DNA of 64,000 bases from Hymenobacter sp. BT188. GTDB taxonomy: Bacteria; Bacteroidota; Bacteroidia; Cytophagales; Hymenobacteraceae. A program made the position numbers and the translations under genes. The notes under the pieces are model-generated. The model had not been told where the DNA came from. It made no database searches and was given only the letters and a program-made list of their open reading frames with translations. Below are positions 1-9,124 of the stretch, piece after piece. Numbering within the stretch: position 1 is the first letter of the stretch; the number at the start of each line of letters is the position of its first letter. The stretch covers positions 372,001 through 436,000 of the forward strand of contig NZ_JACSCW010000002.1 in assembly GCF_014333585.1 (NCBI RefSeq), given 5' to 3'.

Positions 1-1
1 G

Positions 2-1303
2 TTAATTTCTCATTCTGCTCCTCCTACCTCCTTACTGCCAAGTTTGCGTCAAGCTTGGCAACAGGGCCGCGTGTCACAATATCTCTTGTTGCTGGCTTGT
101 GTGGCTGGGGTCGTTGGCCTTTTTGCTTCACGAGCATTGGTAGCGCTGAGCCCGGTGGTGGGCGTAGCTGCCGCCGTAGCTAACCCCAATGCACGACTGG
201 CTTTGGCGCAATGGCTGCGCAATAAATCAGCCTGGAGCTTGGCGCTGTTGTACCTATTGTTGGTAGTAAGTGGCTTGTACACTGAAGACTGGCCAGTTTG
301 GCAGCACCAGATGTATCGGCAGCTTCCCCTGATAGGTGTGCCATTGGCCTTCGCCTTGGCCGTGCCGCTCAGCGGCCGTCAGCGCTATACAGTTGGGTGT
401 GTGTTCGTGGCTGGGGTTACGCTTATAGGCGGCGCCACGGTTGTTCGTTATCTGCTCAATCCGCTTTTCAATAACGAACTGATTATGATGGGACAAAATA
501 CCCCTTCCGTAACGGGCATATTCCACATTCATTTCGGCCTGATGCTGGCCTTGGCTGCTTACTTCGGGCCGCTATTAAGCCGTAGTACGTATGCGGGGAA
601 GGTTGCGCGGGTGTTGCTGATTCTGGGGGGCATTTCTGCGGCCATAGCGCTGCATGTTTTGGCCTATCGAACGGGGCTATTGGTGCTCTATGCCGCTTTG
701 CTGGTAAATGGAGTGCTGCTCATTGTTAGGCAGCGGCGCTTTCTGTTGGGGGGCATTTTGCTGGCCTTCCTGTTTATTGTGCCATTCCTGACTTATAATT
801 TTCTCACCTCTTTCCGTTACCGAGTGCTAGGCACGGCCTACGATATATCCCAATTTTCTGCAGATCGGGATATCAATGACTTCTCTGTATCGCAGCGCTT
901 CGCCGCTTGGGAAACAGCCCGTGTAATCACCACTTTTAGGCCGTGGGTGGGCGTAGGCCTTGCCGATGTGCGGGCTGAGATGATGCGCCAGTACGAATGG
1001 CGTGACTATGGGCTGACGCCCGCCAACCGCGTCATGATTCATAATCAATACCTGCACTACCTAGTGGGGGGCGGCTTAATCGGCTTGTTTCTTTGGCTGC
1101 TGGTTCTGCTTGGACCGCTGGCGCAACCTAGTTTGCGTAGAAACCCGTACGTGATACATTTCCTGGTCGTAATGGGCACCGGAATGCTGGTTGATTCACT
1201 GTTGGAGCTGCAAATAGGCTTCAACTTATTCGTGTTTCTTTACGGTTTTCTTGTGGTGGCCGGTGAGCGCCGCAGCCAAGAGGCTGTCGTGAACCTTCCC
1301 TGA
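2..1303 (+). CDS. O-antigen ligase / Wzy-type polymerase family membrane protein (5' end open at window edge)
   Basis: This is a polytopic membrane protein whose sequence is dominated by hydrophobic segments. It carries the family hallmarks of O-antigen ligases: an R-T-G motif in a membrane-proximal segment (about residue 209 counted from the TTG at 44) and H-N-Q-Y-L (about residue 333) before the last membrane pair. Such enzymes join or polymerise undecaprenyl-linked glycans at the outer face of the inner membrane. The reading frame is open to the left edge, so the true start is probably outside the window; TTG at 44 is the only start-like codon upstream of the conserved part. It has a broken paralogue at 26966-28279, with matching motifs in the same order. 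Which glycan it handles cannot be read from the sequence. Confidence 0.75.
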   Translation, partial: LISHSAPPTSLLPSLRQAWQQGRVSQYLLLLACVAGVVGLFASRALVALSPVVGVAAAVANPNARLALAQWLRNKSAWSLALLYLLLVVSGLYTEDWPVWQHQMYRQLPLIGVPLAFALAVPLSGRQRYTVGCVFVAGVTLIGGATVVRYLLNPLFNNELIMMGQNTPSVTGIFHIHFGLMLALAAYFGPLLSRSTYAGKVARVLLILGGISAAIALHVLAYRTGLLVLYAALLVNGVLLIVRQRRFLLGGILLAFLFIVPFLTYNFLTSFRYRVLGTAYDISQFSADRDINDFSVSQRFAAWETARVITTFRPWVGVGLADVRAEMMRQYEWRDYGLTPANRVMIHNQYLHYLVGGGLIGLFLWLLVLLGPLAQPSLRRNPYVIHFLVVMGTGMLVDSLLELQIGFNLFVFLYGFLVVAGERRSQEAVVNLP

Positions 1304-1332
1304 GCGAACGGGTATAGTAGTATACGTTTCTT

Positions 1333-1374
1333 GGCCGATTGTCCTTTTTTGGTGATATTCGGCCGTAATTTTTA
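1333..1374 (+). terminator. weak terminator-like hairpin after the O-antigen ligase gene
   Basis: Six-base arms GGCCGA and TCGGCC enclose a T-rich 20-base loop and are followed by TAATTTTTAG, just before the sigma factor start. The stem is short, so it may be only a weak terminator or part of the sigma factor leader. Confidence 0.3.
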
Positions 1375-1380
1375 GCCTCC

Positions 1381-2025
1381 ATGAGCGATTCTCCCGAACG
1401 GGTACCCAAACTGAGCAAGGAAGAAAAAGACCGGCGGTTTCAGGCCGAACTGATGCCGGTGCTCGACCCGCTCTACAACTTTGCCTACCGCCTCACTCTC
1501 GACGAAGACGACGCCAACGACCTCGTGCAGGAGACCTATTTGAAGGCCTATCGGTTCTTTGAGTATTTCGAACAGGGAACCAACGCGAAAGCGTGGCTGT
1601 TTCGCATCCTGAAAAACTCGTTCATCAACGACTTCCGAAAAAAGAGTAAGCAACCCGCCAAAGTCGACTACAGCGAAATTGAGGGTTACTATAATACGGA
1701 AGACGTAGAGGCCGAGGGCGATGTAGGAAGCACGTCGTCGGATATGCGGCAGCAGTCTGTGCGCGACCTCATCGGCGATGAGGTAGCCAGCGCGCTCAAC
1801 TCGCTGCCCGTAGATTTCCGCACCGTCATTATTCTCTGTGATCTGGAAGGATTCACCTATGAAGAAATGGCCAAGGTGCTGGATATTCCTATCGGTACGG
1901 TGCGTTCCCGTTTGCACCGGGCTCGCAACTTCCTGAAAGAAAAATTAGAGAAATACGCTAAATCAATGGGCTATGGCAACGAACAAGAAAACGACGCTGA
2001 CGCTCTCCTCACAGACGAAGATTAA
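1381..2025 (+). CDS. ECF-type RNA polymerase sigma factor (sigma-70 family)
   Basis: The protein directs RNA polymerase to a special set of promoters. Region 2 runs from about residue 26 to 90 and contains the acidic DDANDLVQETYLKAYRFF helix, where core binding and -10 recognition lie. Region 4 runs from about 135 to 190, with the helix-turn-helix part EEMAKVLDIPIGTVRSRLHR. The 214-residue length is usual for this group, which in Bacteroidota is often annotated SigW/RpoE-like. The linker (95-125) is acidic and rich in serine. The next gene encodes a small zinc-type anti-sigma factor only 22 bases downstream, which supports a regulated pair. The inducing signal is unknown. Confidence 0.93.
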   Translation: MSDSPERVPKLSKEEKDRRFQAELMPVLDPLYNFAYRLTLDEDDANDLVQETYLKAYRFFEYFEQGTNAKAWLFRILKNSFINDFRKKSKQPAKVDYSEIEGYYNTEDVEAEGDVGSTSSDMRQQSVRDLIGDEVASALNSLPVDFRTVIILCDLEGFTYEEMAKVLDIPIGTVRSRLHRARNFLKEKLEKYAKSMGYGNEQENDADALLTDED

Positions 2026-2047
2026 CAATAATACTTCTGGCTCCCTT

Positions 2048-2332
2048 ATGGAAACTACCTCTACCACAGCCCCCAACCAGCATGCCGCCGCTTCTGGTCC
2101 TGATTGCGAACGTGTGAACACGATTCTCGACCAAATTATTGTGGGGCAGGATCCCAATGAGGAGGATGAAGAATATTTCATCAATCACGCCGAAGACTGT
2201 TCTCCCTGCTTCGATAGCATTGATAAACAGCAGGTTTTCGTTGGTTTTATTAATGAGAAAGTAGGTCGCAAGGGTGCTCCTTCTTCACTTCCCCACACCA
2301 TTATGGCGAGAGTTCAGGCAGAAATGGCCTAA
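2048..2332 (+). CDS. small zinc-binding anti-sigma factor
   Basis: This 94-residue soluble protein has H47-x3-C51-x2-C54 (within INHAEDCSPC), the HxxxCxxC signature of zinc-associated anti-sigma factors. It has no membrane segment, so it should act in the cytoplasm by holding the sigma factor encoded immediately upstream; redox release of zinc is the known mode for relatives, but is inference here. I chose ATG at 2048 because a longer frame reaching back to 1973 would overlap the end of the sigma gene and adds only a low-complexity T/S/N stretch. The stop overlaps a TAATTTCG promoter-like sequence before gmk. Confidence 0.75.
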   Translation: METTSTTAPNQHAAASGPDCERVNTILDQIIVGQDPNEEDEEYFINHAEDCSPCFDSIDKQQVFVGFINEKVGRKGAPSSLPHTIMARVQAEMA

Positions 2333-2341
2333 TTTCGCCTC

Positions 2342-2926
2342 ATGCAGGGTAAAATCATCGTGTTTTCGGCCCCCTCCGGAGCCGGCAAAACCACTATAGT
2401 CCATCGGCTGCTGGAACGGGTTCCAGAGCTAAGCTTTTCAATCTCAGCTTGCACCCGCGATCGACGCGGCCGCACTGAAGCCAACGGCAAGGACTATTAC
2501 TTCATCTCCGTTCAGGAATTTCAGGAGAAAATCCGCCACGATGAGTTTGTCGAGTGGGAAGAAGTGTATGAGGGGGCTTTTTATGGCACCCTCAAATCTG
2601 AGATTGAGCGCATCTGGGAGAGCGGCAAACATGCTGTCTTGGATGTTGACGTCAAGGGTGGCCTGAGTATCAAAGAGTTTTACAAAGACCGCGCATTAGC
2701 AGTATTTGTAAAACCACCCTCGCTGGAGGTATTAGAGGAGCGACTAAAATCGCGTGCTACCGACTCAGCGGCCAGCATATCGGCCAGGCTGTATAAAGCC
2801 AACTTCGAACTCACATTTGAGGATCGATTTGACGTAACTATCGTTAATGATGACCTTAATGAGGCTATGGCTCAGGCGCAGAAGCTGGTGCGTGAGTTTA
2901 TAACTGCAGAACCTGCTATTCTGTGA
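2342..2926 (+). CDS. gmk: guanylate kinase
   Basis: The enzyme phosphorylates GMP to GDP with ATP in the cytoplasm, an essential step of guanine nucleotide supply. The P-loop APSGAGKTT lies at residues 10-18, followed by the GMP-binding part with STRD-like CTRDRRG and the YYFIS segment. The 194-residue length is typical. It starts nine bases after the anti-sigma stop, with TAATTTCG at 2330-2337 possibly giving a very short leader. Its stop overlaps the GTG start of nadD, so the two genes are translationally coupled. Confidence 0.97.
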   Translation: MQGKIIVFSAPSGAGKTTIVHRLLERVPELSFSISACTRDRRGRTEANGKDYYFISVQEFQEKIRHDEFVEWEEVYEGAFYGTLKSEIERIWESGKHAVLDVDVKGGLSIKEFYKDRALAVFVKPPSLEVLEERLKSRATDSAASISARLYKANFELTFEDRFDVTIVNDDLNEAMAQAQKLVREFITAEPAIL

Positions 2927-3528
2927 TTTCGGGCCCATCATCAGAACAAGAGCACAAAAAGGTAGGATTGCTTTTCGGCTCTTTCAATCCTATTCATACT
3001 GGACACCTCATTTTGGCGAATTTTATGGCTACACACACCGATCTGGATGCGGTGTGGCTAGTAGTGTCGCCACAGAGTCCATTTAAGGTAGGCCAGGAAA
3101 TGCTGCCCGAAGAGGAACGGCTGGAACTGGTTGAAATGGCCATTGCCGGAAACGACCGGTTGCGGACTCTGGATATTGAGGCGCACATGCCGAAACCCAG
3201 CTACACCATTAACACACTTGATGAACTGGTTCGTCTGCATCCGCAGCATCAGTTTGTGTTGCTAATGGGTGAAGACAATCTGCCCGATTTGCCGCGTTGG
3301 AAGCAGGCTGACCGTATTCTGGCCGAGCACGAAGTGTATGTGTACCCCCGGCCCGACGTCGATTCCACGAACTTGAAAACGCATCCCAGCGTGCGTATAG
3401 TAGAGGCTCCTTTGCTTGATATCTCTGCCACGTTTATCCGCGACTGTGTGCGAGGCGGCAAGTCAATTCGTTATCTAGTTCCTGATTCGGTAGAGAAAAG
3501 AATTCTGACTGCCGGTTATTGGCAGTAA
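2923..3528 (+). CDS. nadD: nicotinate-nucleotide adenylyltransferase
   Basis: NadD joins nicotinate mononucleotide and ATP to form deamido-NAD in NAD synthesis. The nucleotidyltransferase signature GSFNPIHTGH is at residues 19-28, and the second family motif appears as ISATFIRDCVRGG near residue 167. The length of 201 residues fits the family. The start is GTG at 2923, which overlaps the gmk stop in GTGA; no ATG in frame precedes the catalytic motif closely enough to be an alternative. A strong terminator follows at once. Confidence 0.95.
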   Translation: MISGPSSEQEHKKVGLLFGSFNPIHTGHLILANFMATHTDLDAVWLVVSPQSPFKVGQEMLPEEERLELVEMAIAGNDRLRTLDIEAHMPKPSYTINTLDELVRLHPQHQFVLLMGEDNLPDLPRWKQADRILAEHEVYVYPRPDVDSTNLKTHPSVRIVEAPLLDISATFIRDCVRGGKSIRYLVPDSVEKRILTAGYWQ

Positions 3529-3532
3529 TATT

Positions 3533-3568
3533 AAAAAAGTCCCCCAGATTAGTCTGGGGGACTTTTTT
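3533..3568. terminator. bidirectional terminator between nadD and frr
   Basis: A perfect stem of AAAAAAGTCCCCCAG with its complement encloses a six-base loop, with A- and T-runs at both ends, so it can end both nadD (plus) and frr (minus) transcripts. The arm contains CCCCCAG, close to the repeated C6 motif of this window. Confidence 0.92.
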
Positions 3569-3586
3569 AATGAATGAAAAGAAGAA

Positions 3587-4150
3587 TCAAACCGTCATAA
3601 TCTCGGCTTCCTTCTTACTCATCAAATCATCAATTTTGGTAATATAGCTGTCAGTAGCTTTCTGAACTTTAGCTTCAGCGTCCTTCACTGCGTCTTCGGC
3701 AGCGCCTTCTTTCAGCAGCTTGCGCAACGACTCGTTCACGTCTTTGCGAATACCACGGATGCGTACTTTACCACCTTCCGATTCATTTTTCACCTGTTTC
3801 ACTAGGTCGCGGCGGCGCTCCTCCGTCATTGGAGGAATGTTCAGGCGAACACCTTCCGCATCTGACTGAGGGTTAAGACCTAAGTCACTGTTCTTGATGG
3901 CCTTTACGATCTCACCAATGATATTTTTCTCCCAAGCTTTGATATAAAGCGAACGAGCATCAGGAGTTGAAACATTTGCTACTTGGCTAATGGGGGTAGG
4001 CGTGCCATAATAGTCAACCCGGATACCATCAAGCATAGCTGGTGAGGCCTTGCCAGCCCGTATGCGACTCAGCTCCAAGTTGGTGTGTTGCAGAGCCTTG
4101 CCCATTGATTCCTCCGCCTCGCTCAGATAAAACTGAATTTCTTCGTCCAT
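3587..4150 (-). CDS. frr: ribosome recycling factor
   Basis: RRF works with EF-G to split the post-termination ribosome. The 187-residue protein has the expected features: the SRIRAGKASPAMLDGIRVDYYG segment near residue 29 and a long helical C-terminal half rich in K and E, including the family stretch PPMTEERRRDLVKQ. It lies downstream of pyrH on the same strand with a gap of 100 bases, the widespread pyrH-frr order, and is closed by the terminator at 3533-3568. Confidence 0.97.
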   Translation of the reverse strand: MDEEIQFYLSEAEESMGKALQHTNLELSRIRAGKASPAMLDGIRVDYYGTPTPISQVANVSTPDARSLYIKAWEKNIIGEIVKAIKNSDLGLNPQSDAEGVRLNIPPMTEERRRDLVKQVKNESEGGKVRIRGIRKDVNESLRKLLKEGAAEDAVKDAEAKVQKATDSYITKIDDLMSKKEAEIMTV

Positions 4151-4250
4151 TGTGGAAATATGTGAATGTTAAAAGTTGAGTATTGAAGAAGAACTACGAA
4201 TTAATTTGGCAGTTACTATTCAGAACTCATGATATCAGGTGTGCGAGTTA

Positions 4251-5027
4251 TTACGCTGGTAAATTCAGATTAGGTTGTAGGCTGCTGTGCTTGGCATCCA
4301 ATATTTGCCCCCCAGCGCCTTCCATCGACACGCGCGTGCCGATATTCTCGCCGTCGATTAGCCGCTGCAAGTTGCCGGTTTTGTTCATGTCGAATACAAC
4401 GATAGGCAGGTTGTTTTCTTTGCAGAGCGTGAAAGCAGTCATGTCCATTACGTTCAGATTCTTCTCTATCACCTCATCGAATGAGATTTCGGGGAAACGC
4501 ACAGCGGAAGGATCTTTCTCCGGGTCGGCAGAATAAATACCGTCTACCCGTGTACCTTTCAATACTACGTCGGCCTCAATCTCGATGGCTCGCAACGAAG
4601 CCGCCGAGTCGGTTGTGAAGTAGGGTGAGCCGATACCAGCTCCAAAAATAACGACGCGGCCTTTCTCTAAGTGCCGCAAAGCACGTCGCCGAATGTACGG
4701 CTCGCATACCTGCTGAATAGTAAGACCAGAAAGCAGGCGAGTGTTCACCTCAAGCTTTTCGAGGGCGCTCTGCAAGGCCATGGAGTTAATGACCGTGGCC
4801 AGCATGCCCATGTAATCACCTTGCACCCGGTCGAGACCAAATGTTTCGGCTTGCACGCCCCGGAAGATATTGCCGCCACCGATTACTACCGCTAACTGCG
4901 TACCTGTAGCTGCTACCGCTTTTATTTCTTCAGCATACTGCATCAGTCGATTGGCATCGATACCGTATTGCTGTTGGCCCATCAGCGCCTCACCGCTTAG
5001 CTTGAGCAGAATTCGTTTGTACTTCAA
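4251..5027 (-). CDS. pyrH: UMP kinase
   Basis: PyrH phosphorylates UMP to UDP and belongs to the amino-acid-kinase fold. The N-terminal [11 protein letters not shown], the glycine-rich [11 protein letters not shown] and the [17 protein letters not shown] region near the C-terminus are all present. At 258 residues it is about 17 longer than the E. coli enzyme. The extra tail begins around [11 protein letters not shown], and its GGQ codons carry one copy of the G6CA motif (4306-4313). It is probably cotranscribed with frr. Confidence 0.96.
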   Translation of the reverse strand: MKYKRILLKLSGEALMGQQQYGIDANRLMQYAEEIKAVAATGTQLAVVIGGGNIFRGVQAETFGLDRVQGDYMGMLATVINSMALQSALEKLEVNTRLLSGLTIQQVCEPYIRRRALRHLEKGRVVIFGAGIGSPYFTTDSAASLRAIEIEADVVLKGTRVDGIYSADPEKDPSAVRFPEISFDEVIEKNLNVMDMTAFTLCKENNLPIVVFDMNKTGNLQRLIDGENIGTRVSMEGAGGQILDAKHSSLQPNLNLPA

Positions 5028-5057
5028 AGTGGTGGAAGTTGGTAAATAAGATGCTTA

Positions 5058-5084
5058 CAAAAATGGGTAGCCTACACTACCCAT
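5058..5084 (-). terminator. terminator of the biotin carrier gene (minus strand)
   Basis: Arms ATGGGTAG (5063-5070) and CTACCCAT (5077-5084) form an eight-base stem with a six-base loop. Read on the minus strand it is followed by five T residues. It lies between the biotin carrier gene and pyrH and separates the two minus-strand units. Confidence 0.75.
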
Positions 5085-5095
5085 TCCAAATGCAT

Positions 5096-5599
5096 TTATG
5101 TGAACTGTACGAGCACTTGGCCCTTCTGCACGTTATCGCGCAAATTTATTTTGATGGCACCAATCGTAACGTCGCTTGGGGCTTTCAGAATATTCTCCAT
5201 TTTCATCGCTTCCAATACCAGAAGCGGGTCACCTTTCTGTACCGTTTGGCCGGGCTCTACCCGGATATCCACAATCAGACCGGGCATTGGGGCTTTTAAC
5301 TCGTGCACTTTGTTGGCCGCAGCATTGCTCATGCCCAGCTTATCGAGCAGCAAGTCGAAGCGGTCTTTAGCCTGCAAATCAACGATGCGATTATTCAGCT
5401 TTAACTGAAGTGCTTTAGCCGCATAATCAATAGTGATTAGCTCAGCGGAGTAGGAGCGCCCTTCATAAAGGATATGGTAGCGACCAGAACCCAGCGGTAC
5501 AATATCCCAATTAAAGGGCTCATTATCTACGCTAATAGAGCCGTTGGCCTGGTACTCAATGTCCCATAATTGATCGGGTCCGGTGCGTACTTGCAACAT
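5096..5599 (-). CDS. biotin carboxyl carrier (biotin/lipoyl attachment) protein
   Basis: The last 75 residues form a biotinyl domain with the modification motif EAMKMEN; the lysine is K133 when translation starts at 5599. A Pro-rich hinge (KAPMPG) precedes it. In relatives such proteins carry biotin for acetyl- or propionyl-CoA carboxylases or related decarboxylases; the partner enzyme is not in this window, so the substrate stays open. The frame extends to 5698, but I chose the ATG at 5599 because the longer form adds an unconserved leader that runs into the divergent M1 peptidase start. Confidence 0.85.
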   Translation of the reverse strand: MLQVRTGPDQLWDIEYQANGSISVDNEPFNWDIVPLGSGRYHILYEGRSYSAELITIDYAAKALQLKLNNRIVDLQAKDRFDLLLDKLGMSNAAANKVHELKAPMPGLIVDIRVEPGQTVQKGDPLLVLEAMKMENILKAPSDVTIGAIKINLRDNVQKGQVLVQFT

Positions 5600-5696
5600 A
5601 GGGGAGGGGCGGTAAAAGACGGAAAGGGGCTTAAAGATAGGCCAAATCTGAAATAATTTCGGAACTTTAGCCATCCTTTCCTTATTGCCACCCAGC

Positions 5697-8297
5697 ATGA
5701 AATACTCGGTCCTCGGCGCTCTTAGCCTGGTCCTTACGTGTCACTTCGGGGCTCCGGCTCAGGCGGTGAAATCCTATAAACCGGCAACGAATAAGGCTGC
5801 TGTAAGCAAAAGAACTCCTTCTGGTGCTGCTTCACCAACTGCCCAAACGGCTCCAGTTGCTCCTTTAGTAGTGCCTTCCTGGTTGCCTCCCAGTAATCCT
5901 ATACAGCCATCAGCTACCGTCTTCACCGACGTACTTGATACAAAGCTCGACGTGCGGTTTGATTGGGCCAAACAACAGTTGCTAAGCACCGCTTTGCTCA
6001 CATTACGCCCACACTTCTACACCCAGAACCAAGTTGTACTTGATGCCAAAGGCTTCGACATTAAAAACGTGCGTTTGGTTACGGGCAATAAAGACAAAAC
6101 GCTTACTTACGGATACGACAAGCGTAAGCTGACAATCAACTTGGATCGTCAATACACGCGCTCTGAGACGTACCAGGTTCGCATCAACTACGTCGCCAAG
6201 CCCAACGAATTGCCTGCCAATGGTAGCGCAGCCATTACCTCCGATAAGGGCTTATACTTCGTGAATCCGCTGGGCACCGAGAAAAATAAGCCCAAGCAAA
6301 TCTGGACGCAGGGAGAGACTGAGGCTAATTCATGCTGGTTTCCGACCATCGATAAGCCAAATCAGCGGATGACTCAGGAAATTGCCATGACGGTAGAGGA
6401 GCAATACAAAACGCTCTCAAATGGTCTGTTAATTTCTTCTAAAAAGAACTCTGATGGCACTCGCACCGATGTGTGGAAGCAGTCATTGCCCGCTGCTCCT
6501 TACCTGACCATGATGGCTGTCGGCAATTTTGCTGTAGTCAGTGACAGTTGGAGAGGCAAAACAGTGGACTATTATGTCGATCCACAGTACCAGAGCACGG
6601 CCAAGGCAGTATTCGGGAACACGCCCGAAATGATGGAATTTTACTCCCAGAAACTCGGGGTAGACTTTCCGTGGGAGAAGTACTCCCAGATTGCTGTGCA
6701 TGATTTCGTGTCGGGAGCAATGGAAAACACGACGGCTGTTACGTTCGAACAGTCTATTGTGCAGCGCTCGGCCCGCGACATTCATGATATGACTTACGAC
6801 GCAGAGTCGACCATCACCCACGAACTGTTCCATCACTGGTTCGGTGACTACGTTACGAGCGAGTCGTGGGCCAATCTGCCGCTTAATGAGTCATTCGCAG
6901 ATTATTCGGAGTTTCTGTGGGCTGAGCACAAGTATGGTGCTGATGCCGCCGCATTAGTACAGCAGAAGAGCCTAGGTCAATATTTAGACGAAGCAAGAAG
7001 TAAGCGTGAGCCACTAATACGCTATCAGTATGCCAGCCAAGAAGATATGTTTGACCGTCATTCCTATAATAAGGGAGGGCGGGTGCTGCATATGTTGCGC
7101 AAGCATGTCGGTGATGAAGCCTTTTTCGCTTCCCTAAATCGCTACCTAACTCAACACAAATACACAGCTGTTGAGCTATCCGAGTTGCGCACGGCGTTCG
7201 AGGATGTGACCGGTGAGGACTTGATGTGGTTCTTCGATCAGTGGTTTCTACAACGGGGGCATCCTGAGTTGCGTGTTACCCACAGTTATGCTGGGGGGCA
7301 AATTGCACTCCGGATTCAGCAACTCCAAGATTCTACCTTCTCGCCTATCTACCGTTTGCCTATTACCGTCACAACGTGGGTAAGCAATCAGGCTACCGAC
7401 CATAGAATCGTTATCACGAAAGCCAACCAAACCTTTCAATTACCCGCCAGTCAGCGCCCTACTTTAGTGAAATTTGATTCTGGGGGGCAATTATTAGCTG
7501 ATATTGATGAAGAGTTGACGCAAGATGAGTTGCTCTATCAGTACTATCACGCTCGCAACTACTTGCAGAAATACGAAGCCATTGAAAAGCTGCGCCCAAA
7601 GCTAGCGGACTTGGCGGTAAGCGGTATGATGCGCAACGCCCTGAATGATAACTTTTGGGCCGTGCGCCAAGCCGCTGCAGAAGCGCTCCGGCGCTACAAA
7701 GGATCGGAAGGAAATGCTGTGCGAACTGAGTTGAAACATGTAGCAACTACGGATAAGAAAAGCCAAGTCCGAGCTGCCGCATTAGCAAGCCTATCCTCCT
7801 TTCAGAATGAAGATTTTGGGTCTATATACACTGTTGCTCTTGCTGACAGCTCCAATCTTGTGGTTAGTGCTGCTATCAACGCTCTTGCTAAGGCCCCCAC
7901 TATTGAATCGAGAGCACAAATAAATAACCTACAGGAAAAAGCCAGCCCCAGTTTATTAGGTGCTTTGTCAAATTACTACGCCCTCAATGGTAGCGTTGAT
8001 CAGTACCAATGGTATTTGGGCCGCATGAGCGAAGTAAGCGACGAAGATCTATACGAATCTTACTTGCAGAACTTTGCCACCTTCATGTTGCGAATGCCTC
8101 CTGTTGAGCGCGATAAAGGAGTGCAGCGCTTAGAAAGCTATGCCCGTTCACATTCGCGTGACATTGTGCGACTGGGGGCCTACAAGGCACTAAGCACGAT
8201 GGCTCCCAGTATGCCGACTCTAAAAACAACACTTCAGGACATTCGCACAAAAGAAAAAGACCCCAACCTGAAGACCATGTATACATTGCTTCAGTAA
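5697..8297 (+). CDS. exported M1-family metallopeptidase with HEAT-like C-terminal region
   Basis: This is a zinc aminopeptidase of the M1 family, 866 residues from ATG 5697. A signal peptide covers about residues 1-24 (hydrophobic core LGALSLVLTC, then APAQA), so it is probably periplasmic or surface located. The substrate motif GAMEN is at 340-344 and the zinc site HELFH at 375-379, with the third ligand E398, so the catalytic set is complete. From about residue 640 the sequence becomes helical and repeat-like, resembling HEAT repeats. A TTG at 5685 is in frame, but ATG fits the signal peptide better. Two copies of the G6CA motif lie inside (7293 and 7482). It is transcribed away from the biotin carrier gene. 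Confidence 0.95.
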   Translation: MKYSVLGALSLVLTCHFGAPAQAVKSYKPATNKAAVSKRTPSGAASPTAQTAPVAPLVVPSWLPPSNPIQPSATVFTDVLDTKLDVRFDWAKQQLLSTALLTLRPHFYTQNQVVLDAKGFDIKNVRLVTGNKDKTLTYGYDKRKLTINLDRQYTRSETYQVRINYVAKPNELPANGSAAITSDKGLYFVNPLGTEKNKPKQIWTQGETEANSCWFPTIDKPNQRMTQEIAMTVEEQYKTLSNGLLISSKKNSDGTRTDVWKQSLPAAPYLTMMAVGNFAVVSDSWRGKTVDYYVDPQYQSTAKAVFGNTPEMMEFYSQKLGVDFPWEKYSQIAVHDFVSGAMENTTAVTFEQSIVQRSARDIHDMTYDAESTITHELFHHWFGDYVTSESWANLPLNESFADYSEFLWAEHKYGADAAALVQQKSLGQYLDEARSKREPLIRYQYASQEDMFDRHSYNKGGRVLHMLRKHVGDEAFFASLNRYLTQHKYTAVELSELRTAFEDVTGEDLMWFFDQWFLQRGHPELRVTHSYAGGQIALRIQQLQDSTFSPIYRLPITVTTWVSNQATDHRIVITKANQTFQLPASQRPTLVKFDSGGQLLADIDEELTQDELLYQYYHARNYLQKYEAIEKLRPKLADLAVSGMMRNALNDNFWAVRQAAAEALRRYKGSEGNAVRTELKHVATTDKKSQVRAAALASLSSFQNEDFGSIYTVALADSSNLVVSAAINALAKAPTIESRAQINNLQEKASPSLLGALSNYYALNGSVDQYQWYLGRMSEVSDEDLYESYLQNFATFMLRMPPVERDKGVQRLESYARSHSRDIVRLGAYKALSTMAPSMPTLKTTLQDIRTKEKDPNLKTMYTLLQ

Positions 8298-8436
8298 AGC
8301 GAAGGCAATCCTTTGTGACTCTCAGACAGGCAATTGACTTTTAAATTAGCCGTTCTTCTACAGCGCCGTGGGGGGCAATTTCGGAAAGAAGCCATCCGCA
8401 CCCAGAAAAAATATTGAAAGCTTTTCGCTCGTGAGC

Positions 8437-8466
8437 TTGACTTACATCAGAAAGCCGTTAATTTTG
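8437..8466 (+). promoter_or_regulatory. Bacteroidota-type promoter of the tRNA-Tyr/Gly/Thr-tuf unit
   Basis: TTG at 8437-8439 and TAATTTTG at 8459-8466 are 19 bases apart, matching the TTTG / TAnnTTTG consensus of the Bacteroidota primary sigma factor. The first tRNA starts 84 bases downstream. The gap before it (8298-8436) holds no gene and one G6CA motif copy. Confidence 0.75.
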
Positions 8467-8549
8467 CAACTCCTTTTGCCACCCTGCCACTTAGGGTGGT
8501 TATTTTAAAGGAGAAAATCTTCTCTATAAATGGTAGAGAAAATACACTT

Positions 8550-8632
8550 GGGGAGGTTCCAGAGCGGCCAAATGGGACAGACTGTAACTCTGTTAGCGTA
8601 AGCTTTCGAAGGTTCGAATCCTTCTCTCCCCA
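8550..8632 (+). tRNA. tRNA-Tyr (anticodon GTA)
   Basis: The sequence folds as a class II tRNA with a long variable arm. Acceptor GGGGAGG pairs with TCTCCCC, and the anticodon loop reads CTGTAAC with anticodon GTA. The T arm GGTTCGAATCC is intact. CCA is not encoded. Confidence 0.95.
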
Positions 8633-8647
8633 CAGAGTAAGCTCAGA

Positions 8648-8716
8648 AATTTGAGAATTGAGTTGTTAGAACGGTAGCTAGTATGCCACTTCCTTTAACA
8701 GTTCAACTCTCAAATT
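8648..8716 (+). repeat. long imperfect hairpin in the tRNA-Tyr/tRNA-Gly spacer
   Basis: The arm at 8648-8668 (starting AATTTGAGAATTGAG) pairs with 8696-8716 (ending CAACTCTCAAATT) across most of 21 positions, with a few wobble pairs or mismatches and a 27-base loop. Similar long hairpins of unrelated sequence sit at 23783-23843 and 24340-24399. It may guide tRNA processing; the role is unknown. Confidence 0.6.
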
Positions 8717-8731
8717 CCTAAGCCTAATATC

Positions 8732-8804
8732 GCGGGAGTAGCTCAGTTGGTAGAGCGACAGCCTTCCAAGCTGTAGGTCGCGAGTTCGAACCTCGTCTCC
8801 CGCT
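8732..8804 (+). tRNA. tRNA-Gly (anticodon TCC)
   Basis: A complete 73-base cloverleaf: acceptor GCGGGAG with CTCCCGC and T as discriminator, D arm GCTCAGTTGGTAGAGC, anticodon loop CTTCCAA with TCC, and T arm GAGTTCGAACCTC. CCA is not encoded. Confidence 0.96.
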
Positions 8805-8879
8805 CTTTGTCGTTTATTAGTCTTGCACCAATGCTTAGTTGTGGTAAGGCTCTTAGAAGATGAATAGCATCTATACCAA

Positions 8880-8951
<72 letters not shown>

Positions 8952-9124
8952 CACAATATCTAGTACTAATACCGGCGGAGCAGCGCGACTGCACCGTTTG
9001 GATCTGTCAGCGAGATAAAGCGACATGCAGATGCTTTAAAAATAGCGCTGCGTTTCGCTTTCTTGTAGGTTAGCTCAGTCGCGTTTTCCTCTCATCACCA
9101 CTACATTTCTCTAATCTCATTACA

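Noticed and set aside
1981..2047. Longer anti-sigma protein starting at 1973 inside the sigma gene
   Set aside because: The added residues are low-complexity Ser/Thr/Lys/Asn encoded over the end of the sigma gene; ATG 2048 gives a compact protein.
4183..4536. Plus-strand 117-codon ORF over the end of pyrH
   Set aside because: It is the antisense shadow of pyrH and has no recognisable domain.
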